64,000 bases of DNA, from the NCBI GenBank assembly GCA_000499405.2, contig HG738138.1, forward strand, positions 4,762,368 to 4,826,367, given 5' to 3'. The stretch is from Onchocerca volvulus. Taxonomy: Eukaryota > Nematoda > Chromadorea > Rhabditida > Onchocercidae. Positions 1 to 18,128 of this stretch are shown here, piece by piece. Below the pieces are notes generated by a model that saw only the letters and a list, made by a program, of their open reading frames with translations, searched no databases and was not told the origin of the DNA. Position numbers and translations under genes: made by a program. The first letter of the stretch is position 1. Each line of letters opens with the position of its first letter.

Positions 1-235
1 AGAGTTTTTACAATCATTTCTTAGATTTCATATGTAAATAAATTTCTTGTTTTACTTCGATAGTTATTCTTATCAAAAGACAGAATTGAAATTTTGAAAT
101 TTTTTCCTTACCTGCATTGGCAAAACGATAAAATATAGCATAGCATTCTGCCAGCAAACATTTTTTTTTTCTCAAAGGATTTTAATTTTTCAGATGAATC
201 GTACCTCTTGTTATTCATAAATAAATAACTTCCAG

Positions 236-3078
236 GAGAAGATTCTCACAGCTAATAGTCCAAGTTCTTCGGATAGTTTGACGAACGATTATATGAATTC
301 GGATGATGCGAATGAAACGTTTGTCAATGATTCGTTTGCAACATTTGATAATGATATCGATAATCCAGCAGAATATGCTGATTCATTGAATTTTTGGGTG
401 ATTTTCCGAATTTCTTTGGTTGATTTTGGATTTTTATTATTCTATTGTCACTGACTTTTCTTATCCTAAGAGGACTTTTCTTTAATTCGCAAGATTCACA
501 TATATTCGATTTTATACTCCCTTTAAAATAAATCTCTGAAATTTTTTTCAATATCTATGTTTCTTAATGTAAAATATTTCAGCTTAATCAGAGATTGATA
601 TCAGATTGCCACCAACTGGGATTGCAAATGATTACACTTGGTAACACGCGTTGCTCTGCATTCCGTTTCTGTCCCCTAGAAAGCTCTGCCTGTTAGTTTT
701 CTATTTTGCATTTTTAAAAAATATTTTTGTTGGAAGGATAATGTCCATGCTATGTGATTTGGAAAAAATAAATACGCATTATAAGTTGCTCATTATGGCA
801 TCCATCTGATTATATTCTGGATTTGAATGAATGTTTTACACTGTTAAAGTGTATAACATCTCTTGTTATTTCAATATTTCTGAAACTTTTTTTACTTATC
901 AGAAGTATTCATTATCTTTTCGTCGATTAATTCTCATTTCGCTAAAAACTCATTTCGCATCTTTGTTCACAACTTTTCACGAATTCATTTATTTTCATTG
1001 AATTGTACTAATGTGGACCATGTACATAAATTTATCAAGCAACTCTCCGATGCATTGAAAATAATTGGATCAACTGTTGCCGCCAAGAAACGTTTCAAAA
1101 AGATTATATCAGAATATCCATCATTGGGGCTAACACCAGTCCATAAATGGGCTGGTGTTGGAGCTGTTTGGTAATTCTCTTTTTAAATATTAATTATTTA
1201 TATTTATCACTGATATTCATCATTATTTCTACATTACGGATTGTAGCGATCGATTGGAAATGAAGGCTTGAAATAAGAAATGTGATTATTAAAAAAATAG
1301 AATTTTTCGGAACGAATCTTCAGCTAGTACTGAAAATAGTCAATCAAGGCTACGTCTCTTCACCATTATTAAATTTAGATCATTTTTTTTGACAGATCAA
1401 TTTTAACGAACTTGATCTTTGTAAACCCTTATCCTCAATCTTACATTGTTTTCTCAATATAAAATTGAGGATATATTCTTATTTTTATCTTCCATTTTCA
1501 GTTACATACCTTCCATTGTGAAGGAAACTCCAATGAATGAATGGAACGAAAAACAACGTCAGCAGGTTTTTCATCTTCTTTTTTTCTGGAAAGGATTCCG
1601 CTTTTGCATGGATAATATAATGGATATCAGTGAGCTGAGATATTCAGCAGTTATTTTCATGAAATTGTTACAGGTGTCTCATTTGAACTTGGAATTAGTA
1701 CATTCTTTGCGTTCCGTAGATACGACATTTTCTGTTGGCGAAAGTCCTGGATGTGGTGTTTCGTGTGTTAAATTTGGTATGCTTTTCGATGATAAAGATC
1801 TCAGGGATCTGGTCCATTTAGTTGCCGAGCATGGAAAAAAAATCGAACAATCACAAAAGGTGAGATTTTTGGTCATTTTTTGACTTGTACAAAAAATAAA
1901 ATGCTTGAAAATGTTCGTTCATACTTTATAACTGATCTACTTCACCTTGTTGTAATTGGTGATGAAACTCATTCTCACGTCGTGTTATTAGTTTTCAAGA
2001 ACTTTGAAATAATTTACTAAATTTGTTGAATTTATTTACGTGTTGCAAGTAAAATGGTTTTATTTAAATTATCCATGTTTAAGATCTTCAATTTGCAGTA
2101 TATGGACAGTTTGGCTGAAATGATACGTCAGGGAATCGAAGCAGCAAATAAAGATTTAAAACGCGAGAATGATGCACGGATTATGCAAGAAGTAATATGA
2201 TCTATATATGCTTCAAATTTCGATAATTTTAATAATAAACATCAGATGTTCTAGAAATAACAAAACGATTCTTATATTCAAAGCACGTTTTTCCCCGGGT
2301 AGTTTCATAGCTGTATCACGGGGCATGATCAGAAACTGCCAGCAACTTATCAGCCATTTATTTTAATCCACCTGATATTTTAGTTCTCAGCGATTGAAAA
2401 TTGGACTGATGAGCAAAATTTGTTACAGGGTGTGATAAGGCAGATTCCGTTGATGAGTTCATTGGTTAATTGGTTTTCACCATTGGATAAGGACTTGCAA
2501 AACATTAAGGGTCGTTCATTTGACTTAAAAACTGGTAATACAACTTTTTGCACTACTTAAAATATTTTTGATTTGTGAACAGTGAGTCATAAATCATACT
2601 TTTTTACAAGATCTTAGATATTTATATTGTTTGAAGGACAAATTCAATCAACGGATGTTTACTATAAACACCGATTTATTAACCAGACGAACGCCATTTC
2701 TCAGGATCCTCACCAAATGATTGCGAAGATTTCCAATGAGCCAGTAAAAAAGCAAAGTAATAATAGTAATTCTAACAGAGATACCGTCCAGAATGATAAC
2801 ATTACAGTGGGGAATGCAAATGAAAATGGTGAGCATTGTTCAAGTGTCTTGTTAAATTTTCTGTTCTATGTTTACTACCAATATTTTGCTTTTCTACTTA
2901 GTAGAACGCTTCCACTTTTTGATTTTGAAAAGTGAAAATTTCCAAAAATGTTTTTGGTACATAAAAATTTCGTAGAAACAAAAAAAAAATCATGCTGTTT
3001 CCATCGGAATTTTTTTTTCTTTCCAAATCAACTTCCAAGAGGATATGCAATTCGAACTTTTTTTCAGGCGGCACCTAA
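236..3078 (+). CDS. Unidentified protein, 3' part of a multi-exon gene
   Basis: I do not recognise the family. Open, splice-bounded segments run 236-397, 583-640, 903-1170, 1502-1859, 2099-2191, 2384-2534, 2637-2828 and 3068-3078 (stop TAA 3076-3078). All junctions keep phase, including TG|T at 1170/1502 and G|GA at 2534/2637. The start lies outside the window or is not recognisable. The predicted chain opens with a Ser/Asp/Asn-rich acidic stretch. A mixed helical body follows (motifs KQLSDAL, WAGVGAV, FHLLFFWKGFRF), then a charged helix from 2099 (AANKDLKREND) and a Gln/Asn/Ser-rich low-complexity C-terminus. No signal peptide or clear catalytic motif is visible. The exon around 903-1170 is the least certain: its first 35 codons are AT-rich, and the well-supported part starts near 1010. 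The gene converges on the EGR gene. Confidence 0.55.
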
Positions 3079-5059
3079 TTTAATGGTTTGCAAGAAATAT
3101 CTGAATGGAAAGATTAACTGACATTAAGTTTTTCTGCTTGTTTTATCGATTCATAAATTATAAATCATAAATTAATAATAGTCAGAACTGAATGTTACAA
3201 ATTTGTTTCGTCTTTCTTTTAAATAGGATGAAAAAATGTACTTGATTTTCATTCATATATGCATTGTAATTAAATCTTTCCATTTTCAAACTTTTCACAG
3301 CTGTTTTCGAAAATCTGCATAACTAATTATCTTATGATGCACGTAAGGGAAAAGTATTTATTATATTCTTTAGTGTGTAGCAAAACATTAGAAATAAATT
3401 TTCGTCATTATATTCCTGTTCTAATAGCACAGTTCGACACTTTCTATTTGATTAGTTCCTTGCATGTCTTTGATGATGTCTCCGGCATAGGAATAATCAA
3501 TATAAAAACTGCGGTAGGATCTGTCGTGACTTTACGAATAAGAATTTAATAATATAGACCTGTGAGCAAAATTCATCTCAAAATTTGCAAAACTAAGACG
3601 GAAATGTCCGTTTGTCTCTCTTCAAAATGTTGATTTAGGTTAATTTTTGGTTGCATTCAAATATTCATTGAAAACGCAGTCTCCTCCTTTATTTCAGAGC
3701 TTATAGAAAAAATACCGAAACAGATCCAAAACTTGTATTTTAAAGATCTGTAGAAAGCGATGATTTTTGATTTTTAAGCCAATGAATTTTGTCCGACAGC
3801 CTATCCTTTCTAAATCTATTTGTTTCTTCTCATCTCGATGCAATATTTCTAGCCTTTATAATCAGAACTTCTCGCTGTATTTGTGGTATATGATGATGAT
3901 TGTGATATTCTACTGTCTTAATCAATTTTTGTTTGCTTTTTTGGGAACTGAAATGACTTCTTTTGACTTCAAGTGTGCTGTTAATATTCATTTATGAATC
4001 AACTACTCCGACAAATCCTGGGTGATTCAAGGAGGTGCATATGGAAAGCCGACATCAATCGAAGAAACTTTCCCATTACATAAATAGACTGTCCAAGTTT
4101 CCCAACATAAAAGTATTGTACTTCAGTGTGGGACTAAAACAAAATGCCCTACTTCGGTTTCTACTACCATTTCGAAAGCAAATTTATCCAAAAATCTGTT
4201 TCCTTATAATGAGATACTAAAGGACGGCTAGGTATTTTATACATACTGACGAGCTTATGTGAAGTGAAGTCCAGCCGGTGAACCTACTCCATTGCAGAAG
4301 CAGACATTCCAAACAATTGGTTGCTTTCCCTGCTTATTAAGTCCCTTCGCTTCGAACCATGTAAAGGAAGTCTACTTGAATCATTTTGTCAAATATAGAA
4401 TTTGCAACTTAGGATTAGACTTCCGGCATTCACAAGCGGAATGACATGAATTCGTTAAATCTGTGGAAGTGAGAGTCACGTCCCAATTGCATTAAAAAGT
4501 GCCCTTTAAATTTGTGATAATTCTTTCATACCTTCCTGTAGCAAAGATCATTCCTCGAAAGTGACTTCTAATTCTTTCTTTATTTATAAATCAAAATTAC
4601 ATCACAGTGAACATTGAATAAAACTGCTTTATCAAAGCAATATTTCTAAAAATTTACCCTGATTACGCATCAACTGGATCTCTCCCGAAGGATTTACCTA
4701 AGTCATTATGTGAACATAAATGAAACTGCTGCGCGATAAAAGTCTTGATGTTTCGAAGAGCATAGCTACGGAATAAAGAAGTGCAAAAAATGGAAATTTT
4801 TTAGCTACTGTATGCGTAAATACGTTTTAGAAGTGCCTGTTTCGGTCATGATCCTTGTTGCAACTTATCGACTCATCCATTAGAATGGTTTAACGCTTTG
4901 AGAGAGATCCACTACTACCGCGTACTGAGAGACAAAACTTACCGACTCAAATGGACTTGGTCGATAAAACATAATGAACAATGAGCAAACAGCATGAGAT
5001 GATTTAATTGGACTAGAATTTTGATAGCAAATTCCTGTTGACATAATTCTACACCTGAG
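3079..5059. other. Intergenic region between convergent genes
   Basis: About 2 kb separates the stop of the left-hand plus gene from the stop of the EGR gene. Reading frames here are short, AT-driven and lack convincing protein character. A minus-strand AATAAA (plus-strand TTTATT at 4579-4584) is a plausible polyadenylation signal for EGR, about 480 nt after its stop. I see no other structure. Confidence 0.5.
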
Positions 5060-9969
<4,910 letters not shown>

Positions 9970-11713
9970 TCTTGCAAGTAAAAATAAGTTAGAAATTATT
10001 TTTACATATATCAAATTGCTGTCTAATGCAGCCCAATTCAAATATTGATTTCAAAAATTCATCATATTCAAAACTTTTTAGATTTTAATTTGGCAATCAT
10101 CAAATCTTATACACGATAGAAAGGGGCAAGATAATTATAAAGCCACATTCAACTAACATAACCAATTCAATCAAATCCAACCCAATCCGATAATCATCAT
10201 TACAGATATTCAAGACATACTTAAGATGTCCACCATAAAAACTCCTAAAATTTTCGTGAAATTTTGAAACCCAGTAGATTATCAATTTATTTCGTTCTTG
10301 CCTCCCCACCATGCGGGTATTATGATAATGTGATCAATAGCACCATAAATATAACAGACAGACGCATTTTGTAATAATATATGATTTAAGCACATATTTC
10401 AACAAACTTAATAGTTTTAGCATAATCAATAAGCAAAATCAATAGGCATAACTTTGGAGCTAAAAGACCCAACAATTAAAATTTTTAACTTTAATCTATA
10501 TTCTTAATTATATATATTCATATTTAGTGTGAAAAAATATTAAATCTCCTTCTGAAGCGCACAAAAGAGAACAAGAAATAAAAATTCCACTATTCCCAGA
10601 TGTCATTTACTGACTAAATATGTACTTATTTACTATAACCCTACAGCTCTGACCTCCTTAAATAATTATTACATGTAACTATCGGATCATAATCCCCTTT
10701 TCGACACAAAACTGTCGCAGAAAAAAGAATTCAAATCCACTCCAATCTTTGTGTATCTCGAGAACTATTACGCAAAATTATTGTCTCCAAAGGGCAATCA
10801 CACATACATAAGAGGAGACACTACAGAAAGTACATTTTCACTGCCAGTCTTTCCTTAGTAGCAAGCTCTCATCATGATTTCCAGTCGCTGTACAAACTTA
10901 AAATGCCACGAAATGTTAGATTTAACTTTACTGGCTTTGAATAATCAACTTATGCGCGTTTATCACGCAACAAAATGTGTTGTTTTTGGCAAATATTATT
11001 AATCCAAGATCTGTCATTTTTTTTTTCTTTTTTTTTAAGTCCTAACCAACATCTAAGGCAGGTAATTTTTGTTAAGTTTAAGTTAAAATTCTTGAGAAAA
11101 AAGGAACTAGCATAAGCTTGAAGTAGCAAGTCAAAGTATGAAATTTCAAATAAGCGGAAACTTGACAGAAGATACAGCGAAATCGTATGAAGGTAGTCTT
11201 GATCAGTGAATAACTGTAAAGATTGATTTTAAATTTAATCCAGAGAGAAAGTCGCAAAACTGATAAGAAAATAAAATTATTTAGAATAGCTTCGGTATTG
11301 AAGGCATGTGTATCAAGGCGGCATCCTTCTATGTACTAGCCAGCATTTTAACATGCTATTTTACAGAATGCTCCCACATAGGATATTTCAAAGTTTTGGA
11401 AGAGTGGACATGCATTCATACACAAATACTTCATCCATGTAACACTCAAATACCCATTTATGCAGCCGTCCTCATCTAAGTACACCCACACAACTGTATA
11501 AATATCAGAACAGAGGGATAAAAATATAACGGAAATGCAGGCAGGCCTATATGACACTGACATTTATAGACAAGTTATAGGAAAATCAAATGAATGAGCA
11601 ATTGGAATGAGCAAAATAATGGAGAAAATCAACATCCACTAACTTTAGAATGATGATGCTAATTGAAATAATGAAATGAAAGCAATCGATTTTGAACAGT
11701 GAGATGTAAACAG

Positions 11714-11763
11714 AACCACATGCTGACATACAGTTTGCATAAAATGTATGTCAGCATGTGGTT
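11714..11763. repeat. Perfect 18-bp inverted repeat, 14-nt spacer
   Basis: The left arm AACCACATGCTGACATAC (11714-11731) is exactly repeated as its reverse complement at 11746-11763. The spacer is AGTTTGCATAAAAT. There is no A/T-only simple repeat inside the arms. The flanks do not pair further. Confidence 0.9.
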
Positions 11764-12662
11764 AAAATCTATTAACAAGAAGCAACGGTTCATGAAGGAA
11801 AAACAATTCATCGAAATGATTCGAGATATGAAACGATTTCAAATCGACTCGACTCGATATGGCAGCAACGTCAACTTGTCTGCCATAACAACCATAATTA
11901 TACACTAATGCGTCATCGCAAGTAATAGCATTATGAAGTAAAAATGCGACAAACTGGTTTCATACAGATGGTTTCATACTCAAACTGATCATGAACATTA
12001 TTGAGAACAGAAATCTGGTAAACTGAAGGAGGCGGCAAAATACATCCATTTAAAATTGAAAGGATGAAAATAAGCGATTGGGAAAAGGAGAGGATGCGAC
12101 GGAGATTGCTTTTACAGGTACCATTCTAGCGATTTCTTATAAACGATAGTAGCAGAGCGCTTTTTGCAAATGCGCGCTTTTTTCGATGGTAAAGTTGGAG
12201 ACAAATGAAGAATTAGGAAATTATAGCGAAATTTGCGTGCATATGAAAGTTTTGCGTGCAGAATGATAATTTATAGTAATGCGTAATACACGTGAAGAGA
12301 CATAGCTTGCTCGAGGGGTAATGCGCGTGGGCTTCATGATCAACATGCAGTCGAGAAACACCATAGCAAAATTGGATGTGTGGGCGAGATGAGAAGGAGG
12401 CAGGAGACTGCGAGTGCATTGTTGTGGCAAACCGATGGCGTTGTGAGAAGAGGTAGACAGATGGACGGATAGAGTGCATAAAAGTAACAGTAGCAAGATT
12501 TCGATACAAGATGATAGTGTCTGGAAAGAGAGGAGAGAGACAGAGAGTTTACTCCCTCCTTTTCCAAGGAAAAGCTACAATTCCCTCTCCAGTCAAGCGT
12601 TGATGTTAGGAGGAAGGGATGCGCAGAGGCGAGAAGACAGACAGCTAAACAAGCCACCCACC

Positions 12663-12779
12663 TATCATTACAATGCAACCCCCACGCACGCGCGCACAAA
12701 ACGCACAAACATACGCGCACATTCACATGCACTCACTTGCACACACATGTAGAAATGGCACACGTGCATACGCCCACGC
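12663..12779. repeat. CA/CG-rich low-complexity tract
   Basis: An interrupted CA/CGCA tract (CACGCACGCGCGCAC and similar), followed by an E-box CACGTG at 12761-12766 and the EGR site at 12771-12779. It stands out from the AT-rich surroundings. Confidence 0.7.
12771..12779 (-). promoter_or_regulatory. Perfect EGR/Zif268 consensus site
   Basis: CGCCCACGC, the reverse complement of GCGTGGGCG, lies 2.8 kb upstream of the predicted EGR start. Near matches cluster around it: GCGTGGGCT at 12325-12333, GTGTGGGCG near 12378, and CCCCCACGC at 12679-12687. Binding is inferred from the finger residues of the neighbouring gene. Confidence 0.5.
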
Positions 12780-13018
12780 AAGTTCATGGTTACGGTACAC
12801 ATGGGTACCAAACACGGTACACATCTTCTAGTGGAATTGTCATCAGTTGGGCCTTATGTTATACACGCTTGGAGAATATCCCGGATCCGTGAACACAACG
12901 TGTTATCTGTCCTAAGTGAAACGTTGAATGGCAAACGTAAATACCTGACAGGAAGGAAACAGAAGGAACTCTTGAAGGTTGACAACGTTTCTGAGGCAAA
13001 GAGCATTACGATGGAGGT

Positions 13019-13048
13019 GGGTGGTGAGTGGGTGGATGGATGGGTGGG
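13019..13048 (+). other. G-rich tract, possible G-quadruplex
   Basis: Four GGG runs occur in 30 nt within a GTGGGTGGATGG-like stretch; two of the loops are 8-9 nt and one is 1 nt. It lies in the G+C-rich part of the desert. Confidence 0.4.
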
Positions 13049-16000
13049 TAGATGATATGTGGGCGTTGAGGGAGAGTGGAGCTCACACAAGGTTGCAGTA
13101 TATTTGCTGAAGCTGAAAAGAAAGAAAGAAAGATTGCAGATTCCTGTCCAACTTCTACGTTATTTGTTTATTCAGTGCAAATTTGCAGTGCTGAGAGTTA
13201 TAGTTAATTGAAGTGGTTGAAGTAACACGTAAGGAAGCGGTCGACGCCTAAAACGTGAGGTGCCAAAAGCTCACCACTGCCGGGAGAGGAACTCACGCAT
13301 TTGTGAGATGGATATATAACCCAACCATAGCATTGGCCCATCAACGCGAGATATTATCTCATTTTCCTTGCGTATGTTATCATGGCCATAGGTTGGTTTC
13401 AATACTGTTGCCCCAAATCGATTCTAATCCCAAAAGAAAGAAAGAAGACTGCACTCGAAATTAATTAAATATTGATGAAATCAATTAAATGAATTGAAAT
13501 TAATCAAGATAGTCGCGAAGGCTTTTACTTTCAAATAGCAAGTTTGTTTCAAAAATGAACTTTCGAAGTAGGAGAAACGAAAAAAAATTGGCAGTAATCA
13601 ATGATGTGTTAGAAGCGTTGCTGCATTTGCAACGATACCACATAGGTAATTAATTTTAGATCGCTCAGACCAGAAAATACCATCGAGCGAGAACCTTCAC
13701 TCTTAGGCACAATGCGATGAAATTTAATTACAAAAATATCATCATCGCGATTTCAAATCAAATAAATTTAATTTGTGGGATGCAAGCAATGGACTAGATT
13801 AAACGGCATGGCTTGAGTTTGCTTCCGTCAATTACACGAAATCTGCAGCTGCATGCTTCGTTTGATGAACGGACGGTTGAAAATTTTCGATTTTAACGAA
13901 ATCGGATTGCATGCTTTTTGCATTTCAGAAGTACATTGCAGTGTACTTCGCTTTTTTCCACAGGTTGCGTCATCTGCCAATCAAAATGATATTAAATTTT
14001 TCGCAGAAATCACTTCCCTAATTCAAAGAAGCTTCATTCCGTTAGAAATTGAAAAATGGTGTTCAAACAGCCGAGATACTGCTTTTCACAGAGATGCACG
14101 GAGTGCAACAAAGTTTACTGATTACTATAAATAAGTTGATTGAATAGTTTGGAACTGTTCAATTTTTTTTTATGAAATGAAAAATAATGGGAAAAGGGTA
14201 AGACTGTATAACTAAACGTTTTCTTATCAATATCAATTTTATCAGCAATACCAGACCAAATAGAATATACAAATTTTGCTTAGAACAAAATTTTATAGCC
14301 AACTACAACTCAAGTATATATATCCTACATAATTAAGGTCGTGTTTAATAAATATTTGCCACATAAAATCATATCAGTAGTTTGGAATGAGATTTTAGAA
14401 AATTTTAGAAAATTGCTTTAAATCAAGATGGTTCGGTACTTCGAGAGTATCACACCATATATTGAATTTAAAAGTCTCTTAATGAGATGTCATATCCTGG
14501 ATGCCCTTGATAAATGGATATTAATGACTTATTTTCCATTTAGGCTTAGGTTTATTTTCACTTTTTTCTTAATCATTTTCCCAACTTCATGTCCTCAACG
14601 ATCTTTCCAAGAGATTTCTCTCATCTGTAAATAATTTCATTCGCTTCCAAATTCTAAACTTGTTCAGAGAAATATCATTTTATTGTGGCCATGCAAGGTT
14701 AAATTCAAAGTTTACCCAAATAAAGCCAAGAATATCAGCAAGAAGATCGGGACAATGAATCATAGGTCATACATGATTCATTCAGACTTTCATGTTTATT
14801 GACTAAGCTCCAGTCATTCACAAGCTAGATTTTTTTCATTTCGAATCGTTTTTAATATAATTCTGTGGTATCACTACTATTTATTAACGCCTTCTTATAA
14901 ATCTTGGCGAAGTCATTTCCATGATTCGACTTTCAGAATTTGGCTAAAAATATGAACTTTGGAAACCGTGCAATAAATCAATAAAAAAATCTGAGGAAGC
15001 AAATTGACTAGTCGGAGTAGCTCTATTTTCATTCATTCATCTGTCATTTCCAAGACATAAATATACGAAGGTAGGCATTCATTCAAAGATCACCGCAAAA
15101 GGTGTTATAATCAACATAACAAGGAATGAAGTAGCAAGTTTTATTTCATATTGCAACAACGCTGTATTACAAGTCGAACATTTTTGGCAATTTTTTTTTT
15201 TTTGAATGCATAATGGCGAACGGTACGTTTAGAAAAAAAAAGAAAAGAAAAGAAAAAGAATCCGAGTGAAGTAAATCAAAATTTATTGTTTACGAAATGT
15301 TTTCTTGCTTGCTGATTTATGAAAATAAAAAGAAAGAGAATCTTGTCCAGAAGAAATGTACAAGTGAAAACGTTGAGGCAATATAACCAGAAATTTTGCT
15401 TTTAATTGACATAGCGAACAGCTTGACTCGTAGTTATAAGAAAGAACAGTTTGGAATAAAAGATGAAAAATTATCCGAAAAATTCGATTTCAAAAAAAAA
15501 AAAAGAAATTACAGTATATACGTTACATTATAAATCATATTATAGAAGAAAAAAAAAAATAGTTTCATTACAAGTGATCGAAATTCCATAGGTAGCTAAT
15601 ATTCAGACTAAAAGAAGGTACTGTTAGCAAAAACGAATTGAAACGAATAATATTTTTCCACTGTTCGATCGCGTCATTCACAATAACTGAAATCCGAAAA
15701 TTTTGAGGAATCATTATTTATGTTAAGGATTGCTTCGATGTCCGGAGTGAGTGCACCGATGTAATCCAGAAAAACCATCGTTTCATTGATCCAGCATTTC
15801 TGCAACATGTTGCTGATCGTCCTAGTCACCTTCTTTTTGCAGAAAAGATGCATTCAGTGCTACCTTAACTAACCTATTCATTCGGTTTTCGCAAGTAGCA
15901 CGAATAACGTCGTAGTATCTGAAGTCAATCGCGACGATTTCCGTGTTTTGCGTCATCAGCAGCGTTTTTTAGTGATTTATCATTTGATTCCTTGCCATCC

Positions 16001-16651
16001 TGGTTAATTTATTTTACCTTATTATACTCAATTTCAAAACTGCTCATACTGCATAATTATTGCTTGAAGAGATGGTGTTACTTTCAATACTCTGATAATC
16101 ATACCTTATAGCACAATGATTCATTCAGTTATTCCACTTCTGTGCTATTCATTACACACAAATTTTTAGTTTCATAAAAAGAGTAATGAGACGAGAATAA
16201 AAGTGGTCTTTCATTGCTGACATTTATAACCTGAAAGAAAAAAGAGTTAACTGAAATGAAATTTAATTAAAACTAAAAATAGCTGTAATTACAATGCTAT
16301 GATTCATCAATTAAATTAAGTTCTTTGAAATTTGAACATTACTGCTCCTTACTCTTTACTTACCTGCAATGATTGATGGTAATAATTTCAGCACTGAATG
16401 ATACAAGGAAGGGACGAATGAATATCCGAGGAATGCTATCGTTTTTTCCCGGATTGTCCAGATGCTGTTTTCTCGTGGTGACTAGGCTAGGATAGAATGC
16501 ATATGAAATGATGGATCGAGCCCAATCCCCGTAAAACTTTATTCTTTCTACATGAGTTATCGTGTCCCATTCATTACCACTCATACTTTTTTTAGCTTTC
16601 CCGACGATAAGTGGAACAGATCTCTAATCATACCAGTTTTCATACACTCAT

Positions 16652-16740
16652 ATATATCTGTGCATGTGTGCGTATATGTGTGTGTGTGCGTGGGCGAGCA
16701 TGTGTGCGCGTGGGCGTGTACGTATGTGTATGTATATATT
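16652..16740 (+). repeat. Interrupted (TG)n/TGTATG tract
   Basis: A run of TG, CATG, TGCG and TATG units in an AT-rich context. It contains two exact GCGTGGGCG sequences, listed separately. Confidence 0.75.
16688..16716 (+). promoter_or_regulatory. Pair of perfect EGR consensus sites 20 bp apart
   Basis: GCGTGGGCG occurs at 16688-16696 and again at 16708-16716, a start-to-start distance of 20 bp (about two helical turns). The sites lie 6.7 kb upstream of the EGR start and 4 kb upstream of the inhibitor gene. The (TG)n background raises the odds of chance occurrence. Confidence 0.4.
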
Positions 16741-18049
16741 TATTTGTGCTTAACTGAGCTAGCTGTTGCTGTTGGGTAGACAGATGATGATGCTATCGAT
16801 TTGTTGAAGTGTAACCGTATTGCTCATACAGACATCAGATTCAGAGTAAATTTGTTCGAATAATTCAAATTGCCCCATCTCGGCCAACGGTTTAGGCTTA
16901 TAGAGTCATGGCTAAAAGCCTAGTTTCTGTTATTCCATTGCATCCAAGTCTTCAATATGATGTAAATGCGATTCTGGAAATAGAGATACTTCGATTAAGA
17001 TTATGCTGGTTTTATTACTGCTTTGAATTAGCCTAAAATTTGTGCAGAAGCGGAATTTCCAAAAAGTTTTAATAGCAGGATGGATTCGGAATTTAAAGTT
17101 TGACTTCAACGCAATGCAGTCAAAGGTTACTGATTTAAATAATCACAACAATAGGTCGACTACAAATAATATCGCTCAATGCGTAATCAACGTCTCGTTG
17201 AATTGTTTTTATATTTAGTGCAACGAATGTCTCACAAAATCTGTTGACACTGTATCATATGAAGTATTAATTAATAATTTTATTGCATTTTTCCTAATTA
17301 GTATTGATTTCGAGATTGTTTCTCTTTATTAGAAAAGTTAAACAAGCTGGCAACAATTGTAGGGATAAAACTAAAATCTTTTCCTTTAACTTCTTTCATC
17401 AAAAGATTCTCCGAAGTAAGTCAAGAATGTTGTTCAGATAATGGATCGAATTAAAGTTATTGACTCACTTTGTTAGTTTGAAAAAAAAAAAATTATTTTG
17501 GACTAAATTAAAATAGGTTCTAGTCAAATTCTGCTAATTTTACGTGGTAATACACTGGAACATTAAATATTAAATTTAGGTAGATGACGTATATCATGAT
17601 ACTTTTATCGATTAAATCTTGACGTATCTTTGTGTCACCATTTTTAAATCGATGCATCTAAAAGTTTTTTATTGATGGTTTTACATAAGCAATTATCAAT
17701 GAAATTAATCATATGCTAGATTCTCTTTTAAAAACTCAGTGCTATACAGTAAGATGATATATAGCAACAAGTCAAGCAAATAAGATGGGAAACATATCAC
17801 TCAGATCATGTTTGACACAAGAAAGGCGTTCCTTAAAGCAGCAATCAATAAAGCATTTTGCAATAGTCTAAATAATATATATCAGTACAGCACTTTTTCT
17901 TGTGAAATCTACGTTATTATCGGTAAAACCGAAATATTTTTTGGAATAAAAATATGACGAGATAATCCAAAATCTTTGTATTGTAGAAATATCTTTGTAT
18001 ATGCAAACTTTTGACCTTTATGTTATAATTAACATATTGTTAATTGTGT

Positions 18050-18063
18050 GTTGCTATGGTGAC
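18050..18063 (+). promoter_or_regulatory. X-box-like (RFX/DAF-19) motif
   Basis: GTTGCTATGGTGAC fits the degenerate nematode X-box RYYNYY-AT-RRNRAC at every position. No supported gene starts within a few hundred bases; a 108-codon open frame begins at 18084 but has no other support. Confidence 0.3.
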
Positions 18064-18107
18064 ATGAAGTAAACAACTTCGCTATGATAACATTCTTATC
18101 TGAAGGG

Positions 18108-18128
18108 ATTCATTCATTCATTCATTCA
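18108..18128 (+). repeat. (ATTC)n microsatellite
   Basis: Five tandem ATTC units. Confidence 0.8.

Noticed and set aside
12340..12752. Open frames of 90-130 codons on both strands
   Set aside because: They come from the stop-poor CA/CG-rich low-complexity patch; the composition is repetitive and no splice support exists.
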